A stretch of 64,000 nt of DNA from Hsuehochloa calcarea (Eukaryota; Streptophyta; Magnoliopsida; Poales; Poaceae). The translations under genes and the position numbers were made by a program. Positions 23,401-35,086 of this stretch are shown here, one piece after another; the first letter of the stretch is position 1, and the number at the start of each line of letters is the position of its first letter. The DNA is taken from assembly GCA_036346395.1 (NCBI GenBank), contig CM070602.1, positions 20,779,098 through 20,843,097 on the forward strand, in the 5' to 3' direction. Below the pieces are notes generated by a model. The model was given only the letters and a program-made list of their open reading frames with translations. It made no database searches and was not told the origin of the DNA.

Positions 23401-24330
23401 AAAAAATAAACAAAGAAGTGCTTGAACTTAAGACTGCTTTTGAGTTTTAACTTTACCTAACTCTCATTTCTTCTTGAGATAAAGAAAATGAGATGAAGAA
23501 TCTCCTGATCAAGTTGAGACAAATCTTTGGTCATTCAGAGTTTTCCGCATTACCAAGAATAAGGATCAAGAACTTGAGGTTCCGAGAACTCAAGTCATAG
23601 GTAAGTAACTCTTTACCGTTGTCCTTTTGAGTGTTTTCCTTTTTAATGTCAATTCCTTGTTCGTAAATTGCTGCCCAATTGAGAATCCTTGAGGTCAAAT
23701 CCAAGCAAAGACCTTGATTCGCAATGAGTCCGTCCGCATTGCTAAGATGAATGCAGAGGACATCGAGCGTGGGAGCAAAAGCATGTCAAACCGCTGCTTT
23801 CCATCGCAAGAGGTCAAGAAATTGATTCTCAATTAGTAGGTAAGAAATGCTTTACCTACAAATATCTTTGTGTTATGTTCCTCTAGAAGTATTTTTGTTT
23901 GACCGGTATTATTCTTTTCGTAACAAGTGGTCGAGAACAAAAGCTTCATGAGGCTTCGACTTGTACCCAACAGAGATGGAGTCGATGAAGACTAGTCTTC
24001 AAGGCAACATCACTCTCGAACAATGTGCTTAGTGAGCTACATTTCGAGGGAAAACTCCTCGAGAAGATACTATAGCCGCTCACACAAGTACTATTGGAGA
24101 ACAAGTCGGAAAATTGCAAGAAATGGTGACCACTCAAGGCTAATCTGTCGAATCAATAAGGGAGGCAATAAGTCGTGTGAAGTTACGCTTTGGCTAAACT
24201 TAAAGCTCAAGATCCCCGCCTTTAATGTTAAACCAATCGGCCGACTCGATCGTCTCCGAATCGAGGCAAGTCGTCTGATTGAGGAAATGCGATTAGTTGG
24301 TAAAAAGGTATGAGGAAATGCAACTAGGCT
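20419..24330 (+). pseudogene. Antisense gene of the Tat element, putative gypsy-type transposon domain
   Basis: Opposite in strand to gag-pol. The first exon (about 20540-21243) encodes a protein with FHYHVECVRIRMRGALGFHD, the resembling string YYGMARQTESPKSW, and the hallmark YIQAIKDLKEEGLTGWHVVK, plus SPMWRYSG, which I recognise as the plant Transposase_28 type (putative gypsy-type transposon). A GTAAGC donor follows at about 21244, with CAG-type acceptors near 21329 and 21624 and a donor near 21441, so the gene is spliced. Later exons to about 24330 look Glu/Lys-rich and coiled-coil-like but are broken. Introns hold copies of the LTR minisatellite unit. Function unknown; such antisense genes are known in Tat elements. 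Confidence 0.7.
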
Positions 24331-25289
24331 CTCCCTTCGAGTAATCTTGTAACTACTTTGTAAGGCGATAATTTTGTTGATGAGTAATATATGATCCGCC
24401 TTATTTTCGAAAATCATCTTGTCGAGTAGTTAGTAACTCAAAAGATAATAAACGAATGAAAGACGAATGAAAGACTAAGAATTGAAGTCAAATTAATAAC
24501 TTTATCCTAGCCCTCGACTATTTGTTTAGATTGTTTAGACAATCTAAATAAATAGTGTTTGAAACGGGTTTTCAAAACAAAGAGAGGTTTATTTAACTTA
24601 TAGCTTTTGTTACGGTTGTCAAGCAATCGGTCGAAAGAGTAAAACGACTCGACACTAGGAAGTTCCTTCTAGTGGTAAGGTGACCACGTGCGTAAAGGAA
24701 AGGCTTCGACTAGGTGATGTTTTCATTTCCGACTAGTTTAATCGAACCAAGAACAAAGAACTTGAGTTAAACAGACGCCTTAGAGGACTTTTAGTAATTG
24801 CTCGTCCTTTTTGGTGGATTTCGATAAGTCTTTTCTAGTAGCAAAAGTAGGAGATCGAGCGATACTAGGAAGTTTCCTTCTAGTGGGGTGACCACATGCA
24901 GAGAGGAAAGACTTCGACTAGGTGTGTCTCTTCCTTCACCGCTTAAAACAAATCGAGTACACCAAAGGTGGTCGAACAAATGTAAGAAAGTGTACTCTAC
25001 TTAGAATATTTTTTGAATTGATCAAAAAATAGACTAAGATTGGGAGAGTTGGCTTTGAGAACATTTCGATCGGATAGAACCCGGGCTCTTTGTCTCGGGC
25101 AAAGAAAATGAGTAACGAGTCAATGCTTGAAATTCCTTCTAGTGGGCGTAACCACATGCGAGAGGAGAAGTTTCATCCAGATGACGCTTTCGCTGCCAAA
25201 GGTAAAGAAAACGGTGTTTTCATATCATAGTCGAAAGATTAAAAAGCACTACTCAAAATAAGGCAAAAAGAGGTAGAAAGAACTCGACT

Positions 25290-28200
25290 TTTATTGCTTG
25301 AGAAATCGGTCACACATAGAATTTGCGTGAATCGGGTCGATGTTCCAAGAGTTTGAGAGAACTCGCCCATCTTCCATTGCTAGTCGATCGACTCGCCGAA
25401 AGTTACTTCGACCATCGTAAGGACCTTCCCATTTAGGGAAAGTTTATTCCGTTAGACTTGGATTGGCGAGCCTCAATACTAAGTCACCTACAAAGAAGGT
25501 CGCGAGGTTGGACCTACGATCATAGTATTCGCGCAGGCTTGTTGGTAGACCGCCGAACGAATTAAGGCTAGGTTTCTCCTCTCTTCGAGTAGGTTAATGT
25601 CATCCGCCAAGTTGTTCCCGGTCCGAGTTGTTGAAGGTTTCAACTCGTGTCGACCGCAATTTTAGCTCCGAGGAAGCATGGCTTCGCCCAACACTAGAAA
25701 ATGGTGTTTCTCCGTTGCTCGATGGTGGTTGTACGAATCGCCCATAATATGGAAGGTAATTCTTGTACCCAAGCCCCGAGCGCTTAACAAGTCGGGTCAA
25801 GACTCGAGTTTTAATTCTCGCATTATTTGGCCGCTTGCACGCTCAACCGCCCCATTACTTTGGGGATGTGCAATGTAGCATAGCATAACTTGGTACCTGA
25901 ACTCGCCGCAAAATTCCTGAAATTTTGCACTTGCGAATTGTTTATTATTGTCCGTAATTATCCGACTTGTACTCCAAATCGACTAATTACGCTTCTCATC
26001 ATGAACCTTTTGTCGCTCGCTGTTATCCGAAGCATGAGTTCAGCCGATCCATTTTGTGAACGTGTCAATAGCCACAAAAGGAATTCAAACCTCCCGGAGC
26101 TTTGGGAAACGGTCCTAGGATATCAAGCCCCTGTGTCGCAAAAGGCCAAGAAAGAGGTATTGTTTGTAATGCTTGAGCCGGTTGGTGTATCCGCTCACCA
26201 TGGAATTGGCATCGACACACTTTTTAACCACCTCTTTAGCATCGACAGTGGTCAGAGGCCAAGAAAACCTTGTCGAAAGGCTTTACCAACTAATGTTCTC
26301 AGAGGAAGCATGCGTCCCACGATGCCACTCGTATATCGTGAAGGAGTGTTATTCCTTCGCTTTATGGAATGCATCGCATGAGTATCCCTTGGGTTCCTCG
26401 CTTATAGAGGACTCCTTCAACCAAAGTATACATTTTGGCTTTTCGATAATCGACCGCCTCAAGATCATCTTCTGTATGGAACCCTTGCAAAGATACTCGT
26501 AGATGGGAGTCATCCGTATCCTCGTAATCTAATGAGGCCATTTCAAGAGGAGGTGTCTCGGTTCTTCGACTGAGAGACGGTTTTTGGAGTTGCTCCAAGA
26601 AAACTCCTTTGGTATTATGGATCGGGAAGAAGCCATCCGAGCAAGTTGGTCTCATGAGGAAATTATCCTTTCGAGGGATAAATTGTACCTCAAACCTAAA
26701 AATGTTTTTCTAGCTTACGATTCGATAAGTACCGAGCCATTGTTGAGTTAGAGCACCGGTACTCTTTCCCAATTTGATTCACGACTAGTTGAGAGTCTCC
26801 TCTCACGAGTAGTCGATTTAATCGAGAGTGCTTTCGCACTCGTATGCCGCCTAGCAAACCTTCAGATTCTCGCCACATTGTTAGTGGCCCGAAAGTTTAA
26901 TTGTATGGCATACTTTAAGGTTTCTCCTAGAGGAGATACCAGACCACCTCAATTTCGAGCCACTTAAAGTAAGTGACCGTCAAAGTACATCATCCATCGG
27001 TCGTGGGAATCAGATCGGGATCCCGAACAGTTCAGATTTGTCCATTCGGCGACAAAGTCCGCCAAGATCCGATTTTATGGCCGTCGACACGAATGGAGGT
27101 CGAACTCCCAAGTTCGATCGACCATTTTGCCATGCGCCCCATTGCTTCCTTATTATGGAGGATTGCTCCCAAAGGAAACTCGACGCAAGACAAACTATTT
27201 TGTGCGCCAAAATAATGCCGCAGCTTCTCAAGACATGAGGAGGGCATATAGAAGTTTTTGGACTCGAGGGTAACGCTCCTTAGGCCGTGTAAAACTTCGC
27301 TAACGAGTAAACCGGTCGCTGTACGCCACGCTCTACGACCAAGATCGCGCTTGTCGCTGTGGCGTGGCGCCTAGGTAAATTAAGAGCGCCTCTTCCGCTT
27401 TGGAGAAACCGTAACAGAGCACTCGAAAGATACCTCTTGACATCCTCAAAAGCAATGTTTGCCTCGCTCGACCACTCAAAACCTTCATGTCTCCCGAGAA
27501 GTTTAAAGAAAGGTAGTCCTTTTCTCCTAGTCGTATGCGATGAAACGACTTAAAGCCGCCATGCACCCAAAGGAGTTTCGACTTCCTTTTTTGTGTTTGG
27601 AGGTCGATCCGAGGATGGCCTTTATTTTTTCAGATTTGCTTCGATTCCTCGCTCGGATACTAGGAATCCAAGCAATTTTCTCAAGAAATTCCAAACACAC
27701 ACTTCTCTCGGATTAAGTTTTAAATGGTGCTTTTCGAGGTTGTCGAATGTTTCTTGTAGGTCGCTGATATGATTAAGTCTCTTAATGCTTTTACGACTAG
27801 GTCATCAACATAGGCTTCCAAATTCGCCTAATTGAGATGAAAAGTCGATTGCATTAAGCGCTGAAAAGAAGCACCGCATTCTTTAGACCAAATGGCATTT
27901 TGATATAACAAAAGGTACCAAATGGAGTAATGAATGCGGTCTTTTCTTCATCGCTTAGACACATATTGATCCGTGATAACCGAATATGCATCTAAAAACT
28001 TAATATTTCACAACCCGCAGAGAATCAACCAAATTGATCAATACGAGGTAAAGGGAAATCATCTTTTGGACAAGCTTTATTAAGATCAAGAAAGTCACGC
28101 ACATACGCCATTTGCCGCTTGACTTTTGACCATTACAGGTTAGCCAACCACTCGGGTGATTGACTTCTCTTATAAAGCCCGCCTTAAGTAGCTTATCCAA

Positions 28201-28950
28201 TTCGATTTAATAGCATCTCGTCGATCGGGGCAAATCTCCGTAATTTTTGTTTTACGTACTTTATCAGCCGTAAAGCTAACCTCGTGCTCGATCACCTCCC
28301 CGGGACTCGGGCATGTCGGATGCTTGCCACGCCAAGACATCTGCGTAGCTCTGAGGAAGGTAATGAGGGCGCCTTCCTATTTGGGATCGGAAATCTCCCA
28401 ATGCGAGCAGCTTCGAGGGTTTCTGCGCCCGGAGGAACCTCTTTGACTTGGTCGCTCGGCTTGGTGTGTAGCTTTTAGGCTTCGACTTGCTAGTCGGTCG
28501 ACTTTCATCTCGAGTTGGTATTTGACCAACCATCTCGAGGATCGACGGCCGCAGCCTATACGCCATCTTTTGTCACATTGAATTGTGATCACCTTTGGGA
28601 CTCGCATCTTAAGACATTGATACCCATAATGAGTAGCCATTAAGAATTTTGCCAAAGTTGGTCGTCCGAGTATGGCGTTATATGCCGATCGAAATCGACC
28701 ACATCAAAGGAGACTTTCTCCGTCTCCGAAATTACTTGGTGAGCCAAATGTTAAAGGAAGAGAAACTTGGCCAATGGGTTTGGTCAAGACCCCAGACGAT
28801 TCCATGAAAGGAATATCGCATCGCCTTACCTTTGTCCCGGTACTTGCATCTCGCCCGGGCTTTAGTAAATAATATGTTTAAAGAACTACCACCATCAACT
28901 AACACTCGATTGACCCGACAGCTTGTTGATGGTGGGTTCACCACAATCGA
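25290..28950 (-). pseudogene. gypsy pol remnant: protease, reverse transcriptase, RNase H, integrase
   Basis: On minus: protease with VLVDGGSSLNILF (about 28900); reverse transcriptase beginning LLKAGFIREVNHPSGWL (about 28190) with catalytic YVDD at 27812-27801 followed by LVVKA; RNase H with LLVRGDSQLVVNQIGKEY (about 26810); integrase N-terminal segment YTLVEGVLYKRGTQGIL (about 26410); integrase core to about 25700; and a C-terminal DGRVLSNSWNIDPIHANSM end near 25310. The order (integrase last) and the sequence of the reverse transcriptase identify a Ty3-gypsy element. Dozens of small frame changes break it. Confidence 0.85.
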
Positions 28951-29029
28951 AATCGACTGATCGACTCATAGTGATCGGGCAATCGTCCTTCTCAAAAGAG
29001 ATGGTAACTTCCGACCACTTCGTAATTTA

Positions 29030-31327
29030 TTGACAAGAGGAGTATGTATGGAATTTACCTCTCGTCCGCAGCTTTAAGTTGTCGCTTGGAGTCGATGCCG
29101 ATGATCCTCCATAGATATGCTCAACGGTATGGTGCGGATCTTGGAATGGCATCTCCTCATCATCCGACGACTTCGACCACTCGTATGTCCCACCGCCGAG
29201 AGTAGGGAGCGGTGCTTGTCGTTGTAGTAGTCCTCGAGCTTTCTTTGGAAAACTTCTAGCTATGGAGGTCATGTCCTTCCTTTTATGAAAAGGACACCAT
29301 CTTGGTTTGTCGCTCCTACGATCGTGGCGCTTACCTTTGCCTTGATCAAGGTTCGACTTGGTGGTTTGGGGCTCTCTATCTTTACTACTAAAACCTCCTT
29401 GAAACCACTAGTTTGTGGCTTTTGACTTTTATTTTCTTCTTGGACTTTTTGCTTTTTGTCCTTACTAACCTCACGGCTCTCAAGAGCGTGTGTTTCTCGA
29501 TCGATAGTGTTATTCCACTCGATCGCCTCGAAGCGCTTGCATATCGATCGGCCATCTCAAAGAGCTCTAAGAACGGTGTTGGGAGGATTTAGCAATATCC
29601 TCTCGTTATTCTTCTACTACGGACTCCTTGCTTAAAAGCCCCGATCACAGAGGAGTCGAAATTTCCTAATTGAGTTACGAACCCGACTAAAGCGCTTGAT
29701 GAATTGACGCAAAGTCTCGTTGTTGTTCGCTTGATCCGGCAAGTCGCCTTCCTTTCTGTATGTTGTATGTGCCTTGGAAATTTGCTCGTAGAAGATCACA
29801 GAGGTGTTGCCAAGAGTAGATCGACTCGAGTGGTTGGTTTAATAACCACGATCGAGCGGATCCTTCGAGCACGCTTGGAAGGTAATTCGCCATTACGCGT
29901 TTCTCCTCCTCCCGCCGCCGACGGTGTTGTATAGATCTCAAGAAACTCGATGGGATTTTGAGATCCATCAAATTTCTCCATGTTCACCGGTCGAAATGAG
30001 GTGGCCAATGAATCGCTCAAGGTCGCGAAAATGCCCGTGATCCAGAATTACTTCTTGACGCCTTCTTTGTAGGAAAGAAGGGTTAATGTCGCCAGTGATC
30101 GATACGACGATACCCGCAACAGTCGACTGCTCGCTGTAGGTCTCGCCGAGGGAATACTCCTCGTAATCCACCCGCTAGAATTTCTTTGCCGAGTAGTGAT
30201 TGATCACCTCCTGAGGGCTACTTGATCATCACCGATCGAAAAGTATTTCTCGAATAGGAGATCGATGTGACTTATGACCGTGTCGATTCCTACGCAGAAA
30301 TATTCGATTGATCAGTAGTCAAGAAGTCGCATTGCTACGACTACCGAATGTTGTTGACGAGGTACTTCCAGCCTTGTCATCACAGTCAAGCCTTTGCGCA
30401 ATCTCCTCAAAGAAAGAGATCGATCTCGCGCTCGAGCAAGCTCTTGATTGGGATTCTCAAGCAAGTCGTTGATGTCCCGGAGTTCTTGTACCTCCCGTGG
30501 ATCGATATTGAATGCGCCCAGGTGTTCTTACGGCTGCAATTTTCTTTCTCTGATGACCTCAAAATCCTCCCCGCCGATCTTTGAGGCCTTCTCGGTGGAG
30601 TGCGAGAATGTCGAGGATTTCTCTCGCTCATCGAGTGTTGGTTCTCTCTCGCCGCGGTGGTTCCCTTGCCATTACTACGAGGAGGCGCAGCGGCGTGATC
30701 TTCGGGAGGGTTCTCATTTCGCCCTCCATGAGGTTGACTCTGATTTGAGGGAAGGACGAAGACCTCCCGTTGATGATTCTCACTTGCGCTTGAGGCCTCC
30801 CCGCTTGAGGAGTGCTCGAGAGACACCATCTGGCGACTTGGAGTAATCCTCCGTAGGGGAACTCCGGGTTATAATCGCTCCGTCCGCAAATGAGATCTGC
30901 GGAGAGACGGTCAGATTTGTAGGAAAAGCATGCTTGATCCCACTATCTCCGGAGTTACCCCGAGAGATAGGATCACAAGATGCCGTGGAGTCTCGAATGG
31001 TGGCTTCCAGACTTGTCTCACTGTGTCGGACCGCTTTAAGGGAACTTGGACACTTAGAGGAAAAACTCTCATTGTGTCGTGAGTCCTCCAGGTGCGGTTC
31101 GTCGGATTGACCCTTGTCCTTGGAGGAATTGGCTCCTCCGTTGGACGATCGTTGTGGGGATAAGGATCCTCCTCAACTCCATTGATGGGATGGTTTCTCG
31201 AGAATAATCTCCGAGGAACATCACCATCGCCGATGCATCACTCGCTCAGAGTCGAAACCGCATCCATGTCGACGTCTCACAGACCGCCAAGTCGAACCAG
31301 CTTCTCCTCGCTCCATCCTCCCGCCAT
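29030..31327 (-). pseudogene. gypsy gag remnant
   Basis: A start at 31327 reads MAGGWSEEKLVRLGGL and soon hits a stop. The conserved gag core lies at about 30030-29600: MEKFDGSQNPIEFLEIYTT, SARSWLLNQPLESIYSWQHL and LRANFQGTYNIQKGR, which form the particle protein of Tat elements. Downstream to 29030 is a Ser/Asp-rich linker (YEWSKSSDDEEMPFQD). No intact zinc knuckle was seen. Multiple frameshifts. Confidence 0.75.
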
Positions 31328-31379
31328 GCTTGCATGAGTTTGGAAAAAAAGAGTATGTTGACAAGAGATTACCTAAGAT

Positions 31380-31396
31380 CCCCACGGTCGGCGCCA
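31380..31396 (-). promoter_or_regulatory. Primer binding site of the gypsy element
   Basis: On minus TGGCGCCGACCGTGGGG starts about 6 bp after the LTR end. A TGGCGCC start is usual for tRNA-primed plant gypsy elements; the specific tRNA was not determined. Confidence 0.75.
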
Positions 31397-31402
31397 ATCG
31401 CT

Positions 31403-32160
31403 TGTATTAGAACCGATCTTACGTAAAGATTATTTGATTCGGGGTCTCCTAAGGATGAGATCACGCAGAGTGGATTGACACGGATGTTTAGACAGTTCAG
31501 CCTTCTCCGAGAGAATAATAACCCTAATCTGTGTGTATGGTATTCTTGATGATCCAAAGAAAGGACTAAAACTATTACAGAGAATAGTGCTTGTGTTTCT
31601 ACTTGACTAGCCCTTGTTTGCCGTCATTCTCCTCTCCATATCTCTCGATTGATGCCCTTATATAGTCGTGAAGAAGTAGCCGTTTAGTCCTACTAAGATG
31701 CGCCTAATTAATGTAGTAACGGCGCATGATGGTAGTAATTACCGCGCCTTGACTTCTTCACGCCGCCCGCAATTATCTTCCAGAGATAATGGGGTATTTA
31801 CACACCATTAATACGCGGAATAATAGTGCGTGTAGACCGCTCGATTCCTTAATCAATTGGACCTACCCGTCGTAGGTTTGATTATAAGGTGGTCGTAGTT
31901 TTCCGGTCGTAGAAGGACTTACGATCGTAGCAAATCGAGAAGAACTTACGACTATGTAGTGGTCGAGAAGGACTTACGACCATGATGTAGTCGTAGAAGA
32001 ACTTACGACTATGGGGGTGATTGTAGAAGAACTTACAATCAAAGGTTAGACCTCTCTCTTATAGAAATAAGGGGTACTTCTGGGGACTATGTGACATCAT
32101 ATTTACCCATAATAAAAATTACAGATAAAAGATAAAATGAGGATTATTAGATCCTCGTCA
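31403..32160 (-). repeat. 5' LTR of the gypsy element (right on plus)
   Basis: It pairs with 18974-19730. On minus it begins TGACGAGGATC and ends TTCTAATACA before the PBS. Its last few bases differ from the other LTR (AAGCGAT here, CCGACA there), so its exact end is uncertain by about 6 bp. Confidence 0.9.
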
Positions 32161-32907
32161 TATCTCTATTGTAGTCTTCCTTCGTTTGAAATGCCCGAGG
32201 ATAACTTTCTTCAATCATGTAGTTCGTTCATCTCCTATGTTAGCCAACAAGGAAAATACAATGGATCTAGCGCCCAACTAACACACATGATGAAATTTTC
32301 GGTACACGCTACAACACAATAATCCTATATCATACTTCATAATAATATGTCTTCAACTGACTATACGTATATATGTAATTCTATTTTTGCAGTGCCGCCA
32401 GCAAAAAAAATGATGAGCTATGTGCATTCTACGTTTGCCATCATATGGAGAAAATCATGAGTGCTAAGATGAAGAATCCCGAGGTTTGTCAGTCTCGAAA
32501 TAATTATTTTCTAATTGTAAATTTAAATATATACGCTACCATTTTTCTTGACCTAGCGATGTGGCTTGATAATAGATTTAAATGGACTCGTTGCGCGCGA
32601 TATCGCGGACGCTCGAGGGAAGCTATGCGCCTTTATCATGTCAGAAATAGTTAACAAAGGAGAGTTTCACGCCATCGCCGACCCAGAGTTTCACGCAAAG
32701 AATTGACTCAATTGTAATCCAATTGTAACTATAGCGATAATACTTCAACAAATTCGATCTTTTGTAATTTATTTTGAGTAATGATCACTTTGAGTTGTCA
32801 ACAATTGATTATCTGTGATGTATCTGTTTTTGTACATGCTTGTTTTCAGAGGGCATGGCTAGCAATTCCCGAGGCTAGCCAAAAACAACAAAAATATAGT
32901 TTGATGA

Positions 32908-33143
32908 CTCACTACCACGCACGGTTTTTTATTGAAACCGCTCGTGATATTTAATATCACGCACGGTTCTTAAACATAACCGTCTGTGATATCTACTTAT
33001 CACAGACGGTTTTTAATTGAAACCGTCTGTGATACTAGCCTGTGATAACTTTTTGTTATCACAGACGAACAAATATAGACGGTTCGAAAACCGTCTGTGA
33101 TGACGGTTTCGAACCATCTGTGATGACGTGTTCCGTAGTAGTG
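32908..33143. repeat. Right subterminal bank and TIR of the CACTA element
   Basis: ATCACAGACGGTT / AACCGTCTGTGAT motifs end in GTAGTAGTG. The outermost inner units read CACGCACGG and CCGCTCGTGAT instead of CACAGACGG and CCGTCTGTGAT, changes exactly at CAG/CTG sites. Confidence 0.9.
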
Positions 33144-34333
33144 ATTATATACTAAATTTATCTACAGTAAAGGATGAGGAGGGGTAGGGGTGGGGGAAGT
33201 CCAGTGCACAGTAATATAACGATACTAAACAAAGGTACATAGAGACGATACTAAACAAAGGATACATAGAGGGCGTTGGTGCAGATAGACAAAGACATAG
33301 GTGGCAGCAATGGTTGTGAGAACCTATTTGCCGGGGAGATCGAAGGGATCTAGGATAGTTGGATCGAATTGTTAGATGTACGTCCAGGAAGAGGAGCGTC
33401 TTTTGGAAAACATACCCCCACCGAGCTTTAGTTTGCCCTGATTTTCACATATCCCTCCTGCATTTATAACCGCTCTCTCCTACAAACTGTTCTCTCATAT
33501 CTTTCCAACGTATTTATAGCATGGGTAGTTTGGTCATTTCCTCTGGTCTTTCTCCTTTGTCTTGCAACTCTAAACCTAGACAAAATATGCCTTACAAAAA
33601 GAACCGGAGCGCCACACTGTTGCCCTTCGCCACTGCACACCACCTGATCAATGAGATTTGCATATGTTTTTTATCCGTATTACTCATACCTGTAATGTTT
33701 GCATATGCACTTTGCCCAAAGCATTACCATCAGCAAATCATCAATGATCTCACTCAAATTCGAACAAGAAATAATTTCAATATTCCTGGCAAGAAAAGAG
33801 AAATAATTTCAATAAATTTAGTTTATTTCTGACTAAGTGACTGAATCTATCAAATCTTTCGGGTTAAACTTAGGCTAGCTTATACCTAGCTCACATGCTG
33901 AGCCCGTCGAGGGATGTGAAAAGTCCAAGTCACGACCAGAGGTTAGATTTAACTACTAGAAAGGGCTCGCTTCGTGTAGCACGCACATAGCTTTGACAAT
34001 GATCATGTGAACCTTCTTGGGAAAACGGGTAATCTATTCCATTAAAAAAATCTTAGTGATTATGTAATGCTTACTCTTAATTTTTTTTTGTTTCTCTCTC
34101 TATCTTTGGATTCTTAACTAATGACATAGGACGTACTCCTAGGCGTGAGGAGTAAAAAAAAAATTGGAATTTTGTCGTAGAAATTATATTTGTTCCGTAG
34201 GTTATTCTATAAGAAAATCCAGAAGCCAGAATTCCTTATAATTCAAAAAGTCCCAAATGATGCGAGGGGGGCTGAGAGAGAACCCTCGGTACAAAACGTA
34301 CGTAAGCCAGTGCGTACGCTCGCTGGGGAAATT
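33144..34333. other. Noncoding DNA right of the CACTA element
   Basis: No gene recognised. A 26-bp unit starting ACGATACTAAACAAAGG is repeated twice at about 33219-33272. A 103-codon open frame at 33521-33832 has no recognisable homology and is probably accidental. Confidence 0.4.
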
Positions 34334-34715
34334 TCCGTGGTGAACAGAAGTTGGACAAGTGTGGAAGTCTCCCAACGCAAACTCGGAGAGATCAACCGAT
34401 GATGCAATTGCATGCAAAGTGACAAGGTTGCCACGCCATCGCTGTTGTAATACCAAGGAAAGCAACAGAACGGCCGATGTCATGTTTGGCAAGTACAAGA
34501 CGGAAGGCCTGAAAGATGTCGATGTCGATGTCGATGACTCCGAGACGGCAGCAGATTGAACTCTCAAGAGCTCATCAGATTGATCTTCTGGGCCGGCCGG
34601 CCGATTTATGCGTGGAATTAACGCATCACTTCCTGCGCCATCGCCCGTCAGTCAGCTGGTCGATTGGATTGGTTAGAATCTCCTATTTCGGTGTATGACA
34701 GTACGAGTGTTAGAA
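34334..34715. repeat. Direct duplication, copy 1
   Basis: It matches 45889-46280 from TCCGTGGTGAACAGAAGTTG to TACGAGTGTTAGAA. This copy has three GATGTC units near 34517 where copy 2 has one, and lacks the TTCCTAGCTAGC segment of copy 2. No protein is supported. Confidence 0.9.
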
Positions 34716-35086
34716 CCACGCTGTGTTGTCCAATTACCTTCAGACCACGCCGTGTTATTGAACTCCTTTCGATCGCACCGTGTAGTCGAAACTCCCTACG
34801 ACCACGTCTAGTTGACACTCTTTATGACCACATGTAGTCGATACCTTTGCGACCACATGTAGTTGATACACTTACGACCACGTGTAGTTGATTCCCTTCT
34901 GATCACGTGTAGTTGATACCCTTTCCGACCACATGTAGTCGAAACCCTTTCCGACCACATGTAGTCGAAACTCCTTCCGACTACGTCGTGTAGTCGAACC
35001 CCTTATGACTATATCGTGTAGTCAATACCTCCTTCAAACTACATCGTATAGTCGAAGATCCTTCCGACTACATCCTGTAGTCGAAC
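34716..35086. repeat. Minisatellite block left of copia B
   Basis: About a dozen units of 25-31 bp built on CGACCACATGTAGTCGAAAC, diverging towards both ends. Bases 35082-35086 (CGAAC) are the left target-site duplication of copia B. The sequence right of copia B (45701-45888) probably continues the same original segment. Confidence 0.85.

Larger units (their letters stand above)
18974..32160 (-). mobile_element. Ty3-gypsy retrotransposon, Tat lineage, 13.2 kb
   Basis: LTRs of about 757 bp lie at both ends and TATCT is duplicated at 18969-18973 and 32161-32165. On the minus strand the order is 5' LTR, PBS, gag, protease, reverse transcriptase, RNase H, integrase, a long extra region, polypurine tract, 3' LTR. 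The extra region carries a gene on the opposite strand, as in Tat elements such as maize Grande. The uninterrupted target sequence is seen in the related CACTA copy at about 54770, which confirms the insertion point. Confidence 0.92.
18352..32700 (+). pseudogene. Ulp1-like (C48) protease domain of the CACTA element, split by a gypsy element
   Basis: The left part (18352-18968) ends with VIYLDSLVRNNHD (about 18880) and a leucine/histidine-rich tail; the Asp in YLDS corresponds to the catalytic Asp of Ulp1 peptidases. The gypsy insertion follows. The right part (32166-32700) resumes with NDELCAFYVCHHMEKIM (about 32410), whose CAFYVC holds the expected catalytic Cys, then KMKNPEVCQ and a last exon near 32560-32650. 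The order matches the uninterrupted copy at 54100-55320. A C48 domain would cut SUMO or a similar conjugate; here it is certainly inactive. Whether it is fused to TNPA or a separate gene cannot be decided. Confidence 0.75.
11269..33143 (+). mobile_element. CACTA (En/Spm) DNA transposon, 21.9 kb including a nested retrotransposon
   Basis: The left end is CACTACTACAAAAGAGG and the right end GTAGTAGTG, flanked by ATT at 11266-11268 and ATT at 33144-33146, the 3-bp duplication typical of CACTA elements. Both ends carry banks of ATCACAGACGGTT / AACCGTCTGTGAT motifs. Inside are a TNP2-type transposase and a second gene with TNPA-like and Ulp1-like parts, both plus strand. Without the nested gypsy element it would be about 8.7 kb. 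Both genes are broken, so the copy is not autonomous unless the breaks are sequencing errors. Confidence 0.9.

Noticed and set aside
33840..34030. tRNA-like segment
   Set aside because: No cloverleaf with a proper T-arm GGTTCRA and acceptor stem could be drawn.
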